In this document: in pieces, positions 1 through 5,055 of the stretch
Numbering within the stretch: the first letter of the stretch is position 1
Layout of the letters: every line of letters begins with the position of its first letter
From: Candidatus Melainabacteria bacterium
Lineage (GTDB): Bacteria; Cyanobacteriota; Vampirovibrionia; 2-02-FULL-35-15
Reading direction: 5' to 3'
Assembly: GCA_023250175.1 (NCBI GenBank)
Contig: JAHFBD010000172.1
Location: 1-5,055 of the forward strand
DNA: 5,055 nucleotides
Made by a program: the position numbers and the translations under genes
The notes under the pieces: generated by a model
The model's database searches: none
What the model was told of the DNA's origin: nothing
Seen by the model: only the letters and a program-made list of their open reading frames with translations

Positions 1-2
1 GT

Positions 3-416
3 TCAACCAGGGTTAGCAGTCGTAGGATAAATGCTGTTTATAATTGGTGCAGTGGCAGTAATTACTTCAAATGTGCCAGTTGCTTCAAATCCATTGTCAG
101 TTCGCATGAAGAATTCTCTAGGTCTCAACGCTGCATTTTGTTCTGTAATAATTTGTACTGTTATGCTGCTTCCATTTGGGTTTGTGTTTAGTACAAATGC
201 TAATACACCTCCACCTCTTACCCCTAAAACTGAAATTGGTTGATTTAAGTTAGTGCCTTCAATAATAGCAATAGTTGTTTCACCTTGAGGAATTAGTTTT
301 GGAGTGATATTGCTAATGGTGGGTGTTTCTGATGCTTGAGATGATTGTATTAATGCGTAGTTGAAAACCAGAACAAAAATAAATAAAAATCTTAATAAGT
401 TTTTATTTGTTTCCAA
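3..416 (-). CDS. Small secreted IPT/TIG-domain protein, apparently cut off in its second repeat
   Basis: This 137-residue protein is read from a TTG start at 416-414 to a TGA at 5-3. The start was chosen because a strong AAGGAG lies 9 nt upstream and the product then opens with a clean signal peptide: Lys5 and Arg9, a hydrophobic core at residues 7-23, and likely cleavage after SQA (residues 26-28). A longer upstream reading is possible but lies inside the preceding gene and lacks a signal peptide. Residues 32-119 resemble one IPT/TIG immunoglobulin-like fold, opening with TISNITPKLIPQGET. Such folds usually occur in tandem in extracellular or envelope proteins. Residues 124-137 (APIINSIYPTTANPG) are the opening of a second TIG repeat, and the TGA falls straight after it. 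The start overlaps the upstream gene by 14 nt, so translation is probably coupled. The function is unknown, probably structural or binding. The gene may be complete, truncated or mis-sequenced. Confidence 0.7.
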   Translation of the reverse strand: METNKNLLRFLFIFVLVFNYALIQSSQASETPTISNITPKLIPQGETTIAIIEGTNLNQPISVLGVRGGGVLAFVLNTNPNGSSITVQIITEQNAALRPREFFMRTDNGFEATGTFEVITATAPIINSIYPTTANPG

Positions 417-1077
417 ATACAAGTACTCCTTGAACAAGTAAATTACTAGTGACCTTGTCTTGACCAATGAGGAAACCAATGCCTGAACGAGGATATAAAT
501 AATATAATCCCAGATAGTCTTTGTTGTCTGGGTCTTCAATAAAATCTTTTTCATCAACGGGTTCGCCATATATTGCAATCATTTTATCAATTGGATCACC
601 GATATCTACACCTATATTTTCTACTATACTTTTAGAATTAAATGTTATGATTCCTATCACACACTCTTTATCATTAAAGAAGACTTCAAGTAGCTCTTCA
701 TATGTTCCATCATCCTTTTTAATCCCGTAAATCCAGATTTTCCCATTATTTTTAACATCTGTGGGATTATTTAATACTTTTCTAACATCTCTGCTTGTGC
801 TTCCAATCTTAACCTTTGAAAGAGTTTCAAAGGTCTTTTGTAGCTTTTTAGTTGTTTCTTCAACTTTAGCCTGATTTTCAGGGTCAATAACCCAGCTTCC
901 TCGAAAACTGCTGTCAACAATTGAGAGAAGAAGATTTCTTGCATAATTAACTACTTGTAGGCTTGTTGCTGCTTTGTGTTTCTTAATATAAGAAGCTCCT
1001 AAAGATCTTGGAGAAAATGAAGTTAAAGTAAGAACAAGAATTATAAGGGCAAAGATTGTTTTATTAAATAGACTCAT
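403..1077 (-). CDS. Secreted protein with two BamE/SmpA-like motifs
   Basis: This is a 224-residue protein of unrecognised specific family. Residues 1-28 form a signal peptide (Lys6, hydrophobic 8-20, possible cleavage near SLGA), with no lipobox cysteine, so it should be a soluble periplasmic or exported protein and not a lipoprotein. Residues 35-90 look helical and charged. Residues 89-118 (KIGSTSRDVRKVLNNPTDV, then IWIYG) match the pattern of the BamE/SmpA/OmlA fold: G-x-[ST]-x-x-x-V, then a G/N-x-P turn, then W-x-Y. A second copy of the opening pattern appears at residues 155-176 (NIGVDIGDPIDKMIAIYGEP), followed by a YLYPRSGIGFLI strand at 193-204. In known families this fold mediates protein-protein contact in the envelope, and BamE itself acts in outer-membrane protein assembly. 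The assignment here is by motif only. The ATG lies 3 nt after the response-regulator stop, and AAGGA sits 13 nt upstream inside that gene, which suggests coupled translation. Confidence 0.7.
   Translation of the reverse strand: MSLFNKTIFALIILVLTLTSFSPRSLGASYIKKHKAATSLQVVNYARNLLLSIVDSSFRGSWVIDPENQAKVEETTKKLQKTFETLSKVKIGSTSRDVRKVLNNPTDVKNNGKIWIYGIKKDDGTYEELLEVFFNDKECVIGIITFNSKSIVENIGVDIGDPIDKMIAIYGEPVDEKDFIEDPDNKDYLGLYYLYPRSGIGFLIGQDKVTSNLLVQGVLVFGNK
426..431 (-). promoter_or_regulatory. Shine-Dalgarno site that decides the TTG start of the IPT/TIG gene
   Basis: AAGGAG on the minus strand lies 9 nt before the TTG at 416-414, inside the last codons of the upstream BamE-like gene. No ATG in this frame occurs between this site and the conserved signal-peptide region. 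The site therefore supports initiation at TTG and translational coupling to the upstream gene. Confidence 0.65.
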
Positions 1078-1080
1078 TAA

Positions 1081-1794
1081 CTAACAATTTTCCTTTTCAT
1101 ATCCTTCTTTTAAGTTTTGTAAGTCAATTAGTCCTTTTAATAAGGATACACATACAACTTCATTTCTTGGATTAACTTTTTTTGCTGCACTATTTATTCC
1201 AAGCTTATCGTAAATAGAGTATAAATGATACTGAATAGTTTTATTGCTCATGTAAAGTTTTTCAGCTATCCAGTCATTTGTTTTTCCTATGGCAACAGCA
1301 ATTAAAATTTGTTGTTGTATTTCAGTTAATTGAGTACTTTTCTTATTTACATTTAGTTTCCAGACTACTTGTTGGACTTCAGGGTGTAACCAGACTTCTC
1401 CAGAATATACTTGTTTAATAGCTTGTGTAAATTGATCTTGGCTTGCAGTTTTTAGAACATATGCAAAGGCTCTGTCAACAGGGACAGTCTGGCGAATCTT
1501 TCTTACATAGACTTCATCTCCATAGTTTGAATAAATTACTATTCCTGTTTGTGGAAGGCTTTGTACTATTTTCTGAGTAGCTTCAATACCATCGATATCA
1601 GGCATTGCAATATCCATAATGACTAGTGAAGGTTTATTCTTTAGACTTAAATCTACTGCTTGTTGGCCAGTATCAGCTTCTAAGACTGTGCAGTTTGGGA
1701 AGTTCTCTTTTAATATACCTTTGCTAAAGGATCTTATTGGTGGATGATCATCGGCAACGATGAAAGTTGTATTTAATTGTTTTGTATCGGGCAT
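1081..1794 (-). CDS. NarL/FixJ-type response regulator (REC plus LuxR-type HTH)
   Basis: This 237-residue two-component response regulator has an N-terminal receiver domain at about residues 9-130. It shows the acidic pair Asp15-Asp16, the phospho-acceptor Asp61 in IMDIAMPDIDG, the switch Ser89 and the conserved Lys115 in YVLK, so phosphorylation chemistry looks intact. The C-terminal LuxR/GerE-type helix-turn-helix spans about 153-222 and includes LTEIQQQILIAVAIGKTN, the recognition-helix region SNKTIQYHL and YDKLGI. A few extra residues (SAAKKVNPRN) follow LGI, where the family is normally tighter. The protein is a cytoplasmic DNA-binding transcription factor, activated by a histidine kinase that is not in this window. 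It is first in a minus-strand operon with two envelope proteins, which may be among its targets, but that is inference. The ATG start is the only candidate that places the receiver domain normally. It has no visible ribosome-binding site. Confidence 0.93.
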   Translation of the reverse strand: MPDTKQLNTTFIVADDHPPIRSFSKGILKENFPNCTVLEADTGQQAVDLSLKNKPSLVIMDIAMPDIDGIEATQKIVQSLPQTGIVIYSNYGDEVYVRKIRQTVPVDRAFAYVLKTASQDQFTQAIKQVYSGEVWLHPEVQQVVWKLNVNKKSTQLTEIQQQILIAVAIGKTNDWIAEKLYMSNKTIQYHLYSIYDKLGINSAAKKVNPRNEVVCVSLLKGLIDLQNLKEGYEKENC

Positions 1795-1805
1795 AACTTT
1801 ATTTA

Positions 1806-1833
1806 ATTATATTGTAGAATTTATTATTGAAAA
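1806..1833 (-). promoter_or_regulatory. Candidate sigma70-type promoter of the response-regulator operon
   Basis: On the minus strand a perfect TATAAT lies at 1811-1806. A weak -35 (TTTTCA, four of six matches to TTGACA) lies at 1833-1828, giving a 16-nt spacer. Transcription would begin near 1799, only about five nt before the ATG at 1794, so the mRNA could be nearly leaderless. This agrees with the lack of a Shine-Dalgarno site. AT-rich DNA makes chance -10 matches common. Confidence 0.4.
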
Positions 1834-1860
1834 GCCTCTAGTGGTAAAAATCCTAGTCTT

Positions 1861-1872
1861 TTTAGCTTGAAT
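1861..1872 (+). repeat. Copy 1 of a 12-mer shared by both divergent promoter regions
   Basis: TTTAGCTTGAAT occurs here and again, identically and in the same orientation, at 3851-3862. Both copies lie upstream of plus-strand genes inside divergent intergenic regions. It could be part of a shared regulator site or of a -35 region, or a chance match in AT-rich DNA. The flanks do not extend the identity. Confidence 0.35.
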
Positions 1873-1882
1873 TCATTGTTTA

Positions 1883-1891
1883 TGGTATAAA
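1883..1891 (+). promoter_or_regulatory. Candidate extended -10 promoter element for the DCC-family gene
   Basis: TGGTATAAA fits an extended -10 element (TGn followed by TATAAA). There is no good -35 at 17 nt, which extended -10 promoters tolerate. Transcription would start near 1898, giving a leader of about 50 nt before the ATG at 1947. Confidence 0.35.
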
Positions 1892-1936
1892 GTTAAATAT
1901 TGTGTTGTAGAGACGAGATAATTAGCCTGTTTTATT

Positions 1937-1940
1937 GGAG
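1937..1940 (+). promoter_or_regulatory. Ribosome-binding site that selects ATG 1947 over TTG 1935
   Basis: GGAG lies 6 nt before the ATG at 1947. An in-frame TTG at 1935 would add four residues, but it overlaps this site and has no Shine-Dalgarno of its own. ATG 1947 is therefore the better start. Confidence 0.6.
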
Positions 1941-1946
1941 CAAATT

Positions 1947-2342
1947 ATGAAGGAATTACAGGATAAAGAATTAGTTGTGATTTTTGATGGTGATTGTGGG
2001 TTTTGTCAAAGCATTGTAAACGTAGTTAAAAAGATAGATTGGTTAAAGAAGTTTAAATATATTCCATTCCAAGAAGAAAATGTTTTCAATAAATACAATC
2101 AACTCACAATTGAAATGTGCCAAAAAGAAATGTTTTTAATTAAGCCTACCGGTGAATATTATGGAGGTTATGATGCATTTAAAATTATGTCGTTCTATCT
2201 CCCCATCACGTTTTTAATAAGCTGGTTTTTTTTCTTACCAGGAATAACTTGTATTGGTAGGGGTGTTTATAGATTTATTGCCGAAAACAGGCATAAGATC
2301 CGAATTGGGAAAATGACTTGTAAAGTGGATGAAAATAAATAA
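1947..2342 (+). CDS. DCC-family (DUF393) thiol-disulfide oxidoreductase-like protein
   Basis: This 131-residue protein matches the DCC family, named for its D-x-x-C-x-x-C signature. Here that is FDGDCGFC, with Asp14, Cys17 and Cys20 after a first beta strand (LVVIF). Other family features follow in order: IPFQ at 39-42, a GGYDAF motif at 73-78 and YRFIAENR at 108-115. The length is typical of the family. The fold is thioredoxin-like, and the CxxC pair suggests redox activity, but no substrate is established for most members. Residues 81-102 are strongly hydrophobic (LISWFFFLPGI), so the protein may associate with the membrane. It is a single gene on its strand. It converges on the aspartase gene with a 14-nt gap and no hairpin terminator. 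Three further cysteines (58, 102, 125) are present. Confidence 0.88.
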   Translation: MKELQDKELVVIFDGDCGFCQSIVNVVKKIDWLKKFKYIPFQEENVFNKYNQLTIEMCQKEMFLIKPTGEYYGGYDAFKIMSFYLPITFLISWFFFLPGITCIGRGVYRFIAENRHKIRIGKMTCKVDENK

Positions 2343-2356
2343 AACAATTTTACAGA

Positions 2357-3793
2357 CTATTTACCAACTTGTTTTTCTAGATCCAAGACTTCTTTTAATT
2401 TGTTGGCTTCAACAAGATTTTGTTCTAAGCATACTTGTTCAATAGTTTTTCCTGTAGCTAGTGCTTCTTTTACAACCTCTGCAGTTTTAAGGTAACCAAG
2501 TAGTGGATTTAATGCAGTAGCGTTAGAAACACTTTTTTGAGCATATTCTTTACATCGGTCTGAATTTGCTGTAATGCCCTTTAAACATTTTTCATTCCAA
2601 ATAACTAAAGCATTTGTAAGTATTCTCATGCTATGAAGTAAATTATAATTTATTACTGGCATCATGACATTTAGCTCAAACTGTCCGGCTTGGGATGAAT
2701 ACTCTATTGTTGAACTACAGCCAATTACCTGAAAGCAAATTTGGTTTACCATTTCAATCATTGATGGATTAATCTTTCCAGGCATGATTGATGAGCCGGG
2801 TTGTACTGCTGGTAGTTTGATTTCAGAAAGACCACTCGTTGGTCCTGAATCCATCAATCTTAAATCGTTGCAGACTTTTGTTAAATCTAAAGCAAAGTTT
2901 TTTATGGCAGATGAAACTGCAACAAATGGTGCCATGCTTTGCATTGCAAGCATAAGATCAGAGGCACCTTGTAGATTTGTCCCAAGCAAATTGCTTAATT
3001 CAGTAACAATTTTGGATTGGTATTGTGGGTGTGCATTTAAGCCTGTTCCAGCAGCAGTTCCACCAATTCCTAAAACCTTTAATTCGTTGATAGCGTTTTC
3101 AATTCTGCTTTTATGATCCCGAAATATATTTGAATATACTTCAAACTCTCTGCCAAGATGTACTGGCACAGCATCTTGTAAGTGGGTACGTCCAGCTTTA
3201 ATGATAGGTGAAAATTCTGTTGCTTTTTGTGCAAGTGTTTTTGAACAAATATCTAGTGCTTTTAATAATTCGCTTGATTTAATCAAGGCGGCTAATCGCA
3301 TAGCAGTTGGGAAAAAATCGTTTGTGGATTGAGCACAGTTTACGTGGTCGTTTGGACTAAGGAGCTTATAGTCACCTTTAGTTCCGCCTAATAACTCAAT
3401 TGCTCTGTTGGCTAAAACCTCATTAACATTCATATTGTGTGAAGTTCCTGCACCTGCCTGATAAACATCAACAACAAAATTATCAGCTAAGCTGCCATTT
3501 AATACTTCATCACAAGCAGAGATAATGACATCTGAAATTTTCTTATCAATTTGACCAAGTTCAGAGTTTACTTTAGCAGCAGCTTTTTTAATAAAAACAC
3601 TGGCTTTTATAAAATCAGAATCGGCTTTAATTCCAGATATTGGAAAGTTTTCAAGTGCCCTTGCAGTTTGAACACCATAATATGCATTGTCTGGTATGTT
3701 AAATATTCCTAATGAATCTTTTTCTTGTCTCATACTTATGTTTCCCTCTTGTTTTCCTAGTTGTGTACTTTGTCTAACTTTTTCAACCAGCAT
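2357..3793 (-). CDS. aspA: Aspartate ammonia-lyase (aspartase)
   Basis: This 478-residue cytoplasmic enzyme of the fumarase/aspartase superfamily interconverts L-aspartate with fumarate and ammonia (EC 4.3.1.1) and normally forms a tetramer. Landmarks from the ATG at 3793 are AYYGVQT (37-43), VDVYQAGAGTS (108-118), PNDHVN followed by QSTND (147-159), GRTHLQDAVP (201-210), GTAAGTGLN (245-253), and the catalytic flexible-loop signature GSSIMPGKIN (333-342) with its serine pair. Fumarase was considered. The VYQxGAGTS stretch, MIEMVNQICFQV after the signature, and QAGQFELNVMMPV follow remembered aspartases such as Bacillus AspB more closely than FumC, whereas GGTAAGTGLNAHP is fumarase-like. Start choice: GGAGGG ends 3 nt before ATG 3793. 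A TTG at 3823 would lie at the predicted transcript start. ATG 3733 (458 residues, with AGAGGG 10 nt upstream) would align better with E. coli AspA and remains possible. Confidence 0.9.
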   Translation of the reverse strand: MLVEKVRQSTQLGKQEGNISMRQEKDSLGIFNIPDNAYYGVQTARALENFPISGIKADSDFIKASVFIKKAAAKVNSELGQIDKKISDVIISACDEVLNGSLADNFVVDVYQAGAGTSHNMNVNEVLANRAIELLGGTKGDYKLLSPNDHVNCAQSTNDFFPTAMRLAALIKSSELLKALDICSKTLAQKATEFSPIIKAGRTHLQDAVPVHLGREFEVYSNIFRDHKSRIENAINELKVLGIGGTAAGTGLNAHPQYQSKIVTELSNLLGTNLQGASDLMLAMQSMAPFVAVSSAIKNFALDLTKVCNDLRLMDSGPTSGLSEIKLPAVQPGSSIMPGKINPSMIEMVNQICFQVIGCSSTIEYSSQAGQFELNVMMPVINYNLLHSMRILTNALVIWNEKCLKGITANSDRCKEYAQKSVSNATALNPLLGYLKTAEVVKEALATGKTIEQVCLEQNLVEANKLKEVLDLEKQVGK

Positions 3794-3796
3794 AAG

Positions 3797-3802
3797 CCCT
3801 CC
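3797..3802 (-). promoter_or_regulatory. Shine-Dalgarno site favouring ATG 3793 for aspartase
   Basis: GGAGGG on the minus strand ends 3 nt before the ATG at 3793-3791. The site is strong but the spacing is slightly short. The competing internal ATG at 3733 has a weaker AGAGGG with 10-nt spacing, so the start is not fully settled. Confidence 0.5.
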
Positions 3803-3832
3803 ATTTGTCAGTATGTGTATCAATAAGAATTT

Positions 3833-3841
3833 ATCATACCA
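3833..3841 (-). promoter_or_regulatory. Candidate extended -10 promoter element for aspartase
   Basis: On the minus strand TGGTATGAT fits an extended -10 element. A weak TTCAAG lies 17 nt further upstream, in the -35 position, and belongs to the reverse complement of the shared 12-mer at 3851-3862. Transcription would begin near 3826, leaving a leader of about 33 nt before ATG 3793. This argues against the TTG at 3823 as the start. Confidence 0.4.
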
Positions 3842-3850
3842 TTTACAAGA

Positions 3851-3862
3851 TTTAGCTTGAAT
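3851..3862 (+). repeat. Copy 2 of the 12-mer shared by both divergent promoter regions
   Basis: TTTAGCTTGAAT is identical to 1861-1872. It lies between the predicted -10 elements of the divergent aspartase and transporter genes, so a protein bound here could affect both. Chance cannot be excluded. Confidence 0.35.
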
Positions 3863-3867
3863 AATTA

Positions 3868-3876
3868 TGTTAAAAT
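3868..3876 (+). promoter_or_regulatory. Candidate extended -10 promoter element for the metal transporter
   Basis: TGTTAAAAT fits TGn followed by TAAAAT (five of six matches to TATAAT). No convincing -35 is seen at the right distance. Transcription would start near 3883, about 30 nt before ATG 3914. Confidence 0.35.
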
Positions 3877-3913
3877 CCTGAATGATGGTATTTCAGAGTA
3901 AGCCTTGTAAACA

Positions 3914-4675
3914 ATGACTGACATAAACCCATTTTATATATTTACAGCATTATTGTTTGGGATGATACATGCTATGGAACCAGGACATGGAAAGAGTCTT
4001 GTTGCTACGTTTGTTTTAAGTTCAAATACAAATAAAACAAGAGATGCTTTTTTTATAGGTTTAATTGCTTCTATTACACATACAGCAAGTGTTTATTTTA
4101 TAGGATTTATAGGATTAAAATTGCTTGAACTCATTTCACCAATAGATAAAGAAGTCTTTATCAGTTTTGTAGCTAGTATAATAATTTTTTTAATAGGTTT
4201 GTGGTTAATGTGGGACAGGATTATTGAGCCATTATTTCATCATGAGCATGAACACCAATGCTCTGTTCATGATGTTTTAACAAAAAAATTAAAAGTCACA
4301 AGTATGCTAATGATTGGGTTAACAGCAGGGTTAGTACCTTGTTCTGGAGGTTTGTCAGTATTTATGACAGCTACTGCAGTAGGTGGTTTTTATAATTTGT
4401 TAAATGGTTTTTTCTATGTTTTGTCTTTTAGTATTGGACTTGGGTTAGCATTAACTCTTGTAGCTTTGTCTATGATTTTTGGGCAAGGTTTTTTAAAAAC
4501 TGTTTTACAAAAGTCTATTGCTAATATTGAAAGATCCTCTGGTGTTATAAGTGCAATTTTGATTTATACACTAGGATTGGTTTTATTAACCTCTAATATT
4601 GTAAAAGCAGTGCCTTGTATGAATTGTAGTCATTCTCACCATCATGAAATTAATCAGTTAATTCCTAAGTACTAG
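3914..4675 (+). CDS. NicO/RcnA-type nickel/cobalt transporter, probably an exporter
   Basis: This 253-residue integral inner-membrane protein matches the NicO family, which includes the E. coli Ni/Co exporter RcnA. Visible family motifs are HAMEPGHGKSLVATF (19-33, with His19 and His25), ASITHTASV with His56, and a second half beginning GLTAGLVPCSGGLSVF (135-150), then SFSIGLGLALTLV (171-183). About six hydrophobic segments fit: 6-20, 44-72, 82-101, 128-152, 158-190 and 208-231. A histidine-rich loop (HHEHEHQCSVH, 109-119) between the two halves and a Cys/His tail (CMNCSHSHHHE, 235-245) are probable metal-binding sites. Family members move Ni2+ or Co2+, and export is favoured by the likeness to RcnA, but direction and metal cannot be proved here. 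The Shine-Dalgarno is weak. The ATG was chosen because a stop lies just upstream in frame and the next ATG would delete part of the first membrane segment. A hydrolase gene follows after 4 nt. Confidence 0.87.
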   Translation: MTDINPFYIFTALLFGMIHAMEPGHGKSLVATFVLSSNTNKTRDAFFIGLIASITHTASVYFIGFIGLKLLELISPIDKEVFISFVASIIIFLIGLWLMWDRIIEPLFHHEHEHQCSVHDVLTKKLKVTSMLMIGLTAGLVPCSGGLSVFMTATAVGGFYNLLNGFFYVLSFSIGLGLALTLVALSMIFGQGFLKTVLQKSIANIERSSGVISAILIYTLGLVLLTSNIVKAVPCMNCSHSHHHEINQLIPKY

Positions 4676-4679
4676 AAGT

Positions 4680-5055
4680 ATGATTGTAAGAATTATAAGA
4701 GAACTTGCAAAATTTGCTGTAGCTGTTTTGATACTCTTTGGTTTTATAGGGATCTGTACTTTTACATATGTTTTATTTCCAGTGTTTATAGATTGTGTTG
4801 AAAAAAAACGTGATGTTTTTGAAGTTATTCAGGACAGGCTAGTTTTTTTTGATGTTAATAAGACCATATATGCTGATCCTAAAAATGATGTTATTAAATA
4901 TGAGGAAATATTTATAAAAACATTTGATGGTGAAAAGCTTCATGCATACTTTCTTCCATCAAAGTTAAATGTAACTTCTAAAACATTGCTGTATATAATT
5001 GGAAATGGTGGAAATATTACTAATTGGTATCAATATTGTACAGAAGCACAAAACA
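4680..5055 (+). CDS. Membrane-anchored alpha/beta-hydrolase-like protein, 3' end outside the window
   Basis: The reading frame is open from ATG 4680 to the right edge, giving 125 residues with no stop. Residues 12-36 form one transmembrane segment after a short basic N-terminus (Arg4, Arg7, Lys11), probably an uncleaved anchor that leaves the rest outside the cytoplasm. Residues 74-93 (YEEIFIKTFDGEKLHAYFLP) and 102-116 (TLLYIIGNGGNITNW) match the opening of BEM46/S33-like alpha/beta hydrolases: the T-x-DG-x-x-L-x-A-x-x-xP strands, then the GNGGN turn that forms the oxyanion hole. The nucleophile GxSxG and the catalytic Asp and His should lie beyond the edge, so activity cannot be judged. The gene starts 4 nt after the transporter stop and is likely co-transcribed with it. 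Its Shine-Dalgarno is weak. Confidence 0.75.
   Translation, partial: MIVRIIRELAKFAVAVLILFGFIGICTFTYVLFPVFIDCVEKKRDVFEVIQDRLVFFDVNKTIYADPKNDVIKYEEIFIKTFDGEKLHAYFLPSKLNVTSKTLLYIIGNGGNITNWYQYCTEAQN

Noticed and set aside
3..5. TGA as a genome-wide sense codon (Gly or Trp), since no other gene with a visible end stops at TGA
   Set aside because: The other genes (over 1,300 codons, AT-rich, with ordinary Gly and Trp codons) contain no in-frame TGA. In a code that reads TGA as an amino acid many would be expected. The TAA/TAG stops elsewhere are too few to be telling.
31..730. Plus-strand open frames at 31-243 and 521-730
   Set aside because: They lie antisense to the IPT/TIG and BamE-like genes, show no domain or signal peptide, and look like shadow frames of the real genes.
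2319..2354. TGTAAA and TTTACA inverted repeat across the convergent gene ends
   Set aside because: The stem has only six AT-rich pairs and a 24-nt loop, with no GC stem or proper U-tract, so it is not a credible intrinsic terminator.
2784..3116. Plus-strand open frame of 110 codons inside the aspartase gene
   Set aside because: It is antisense to the most conserved part of aspartase and has no recognisable motif, so it is a shadow frame.
3878..3896. CTGAA and TTCAG inverted repeat at the predicted transporter transcript start, a possible operator
   Set aside because: Five-base arms with a 9-nt gap are common by chance, and no RcnR-like G-tract site is present. Not strong enough to list.
4801..4850. 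A8 (4801-4808) and T8 (4843-4850) tracts in the hydrolase, and T8 at 2226-2233 in the DCC gene, as phase-variation tracts
   Set aside because: Runs of eight are expected in AT-rich coding DNA, and the frames are intact. There is no sign of phase variation beyond the runs themselves.

Overview
The window is AT-rich (GC about one third by eye) and densely coding, with short intergenic gaps, Shine-Dalgarno-like sites and standard stop codons, so it is bacterial. Sec-type signal peptides on two proteins, one of them BamE/SmpA-like, fit a diderm (outer-membrane) bacterium. The phylum cannot be fixed from the sequence. A low-GC, Melainabacteria- or Margulisbacteria-like lineage is a guess only.

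Layout. Positions 3-1794 (minus strand) hold a compact three-gene unit: a NarL/FixJ-type response regulator, a secreted protein with two BamE-like motifs, and a small secreted IPT/TIG-domain protein. The gap between the first two is 3 nt and the last two overlap by 14 nt, so translation is probably coupled. A divergent promoter region (1795-1946) leads on the plus strand to a DCC-family (DUF393) thiol-disulfide oxidoreductase-like gene (1947-2342). This gene converges, with a 14-nt gap and no visible hairpin, on an aspartate ammonia-lyase gene read on the minus strand (3793-2357). A second divergent promoter region (3794-3913) leads on the plus strand to a NicO/RcnA-type nickel/cobalt transporter (3914-4675). 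Four nt later an alpha/beta-hydrolase-like membrane-anchored protein begins (4680) and runs off the right edge.

How the genes may work together. The minus-strand trio looks like a regulator co-transcribed with two cell-envelope proteins, with no sensor kinase in view. Aspartase makes fumarate and ammonia from aspartate and is ordinary central metabolism. The transporter and the hydrolase probably share a transcript, but no functional link can be read from the sequence.

What stands out. The IPT/TIG gene stops with TGA exactly inside the opening motif of a second TIG repeat, which suggests truncation, a sequencing or assembly error, or a recoded stop just at the window edge. Both divergent promoter regions also share an identical 12-mer (TTTAGCTTGAAT). 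I see no CRISPR array, tRNA, rRNA, insertion sequence or convincing new multi-gene system. No stretch above 300 nt lacks a gene.
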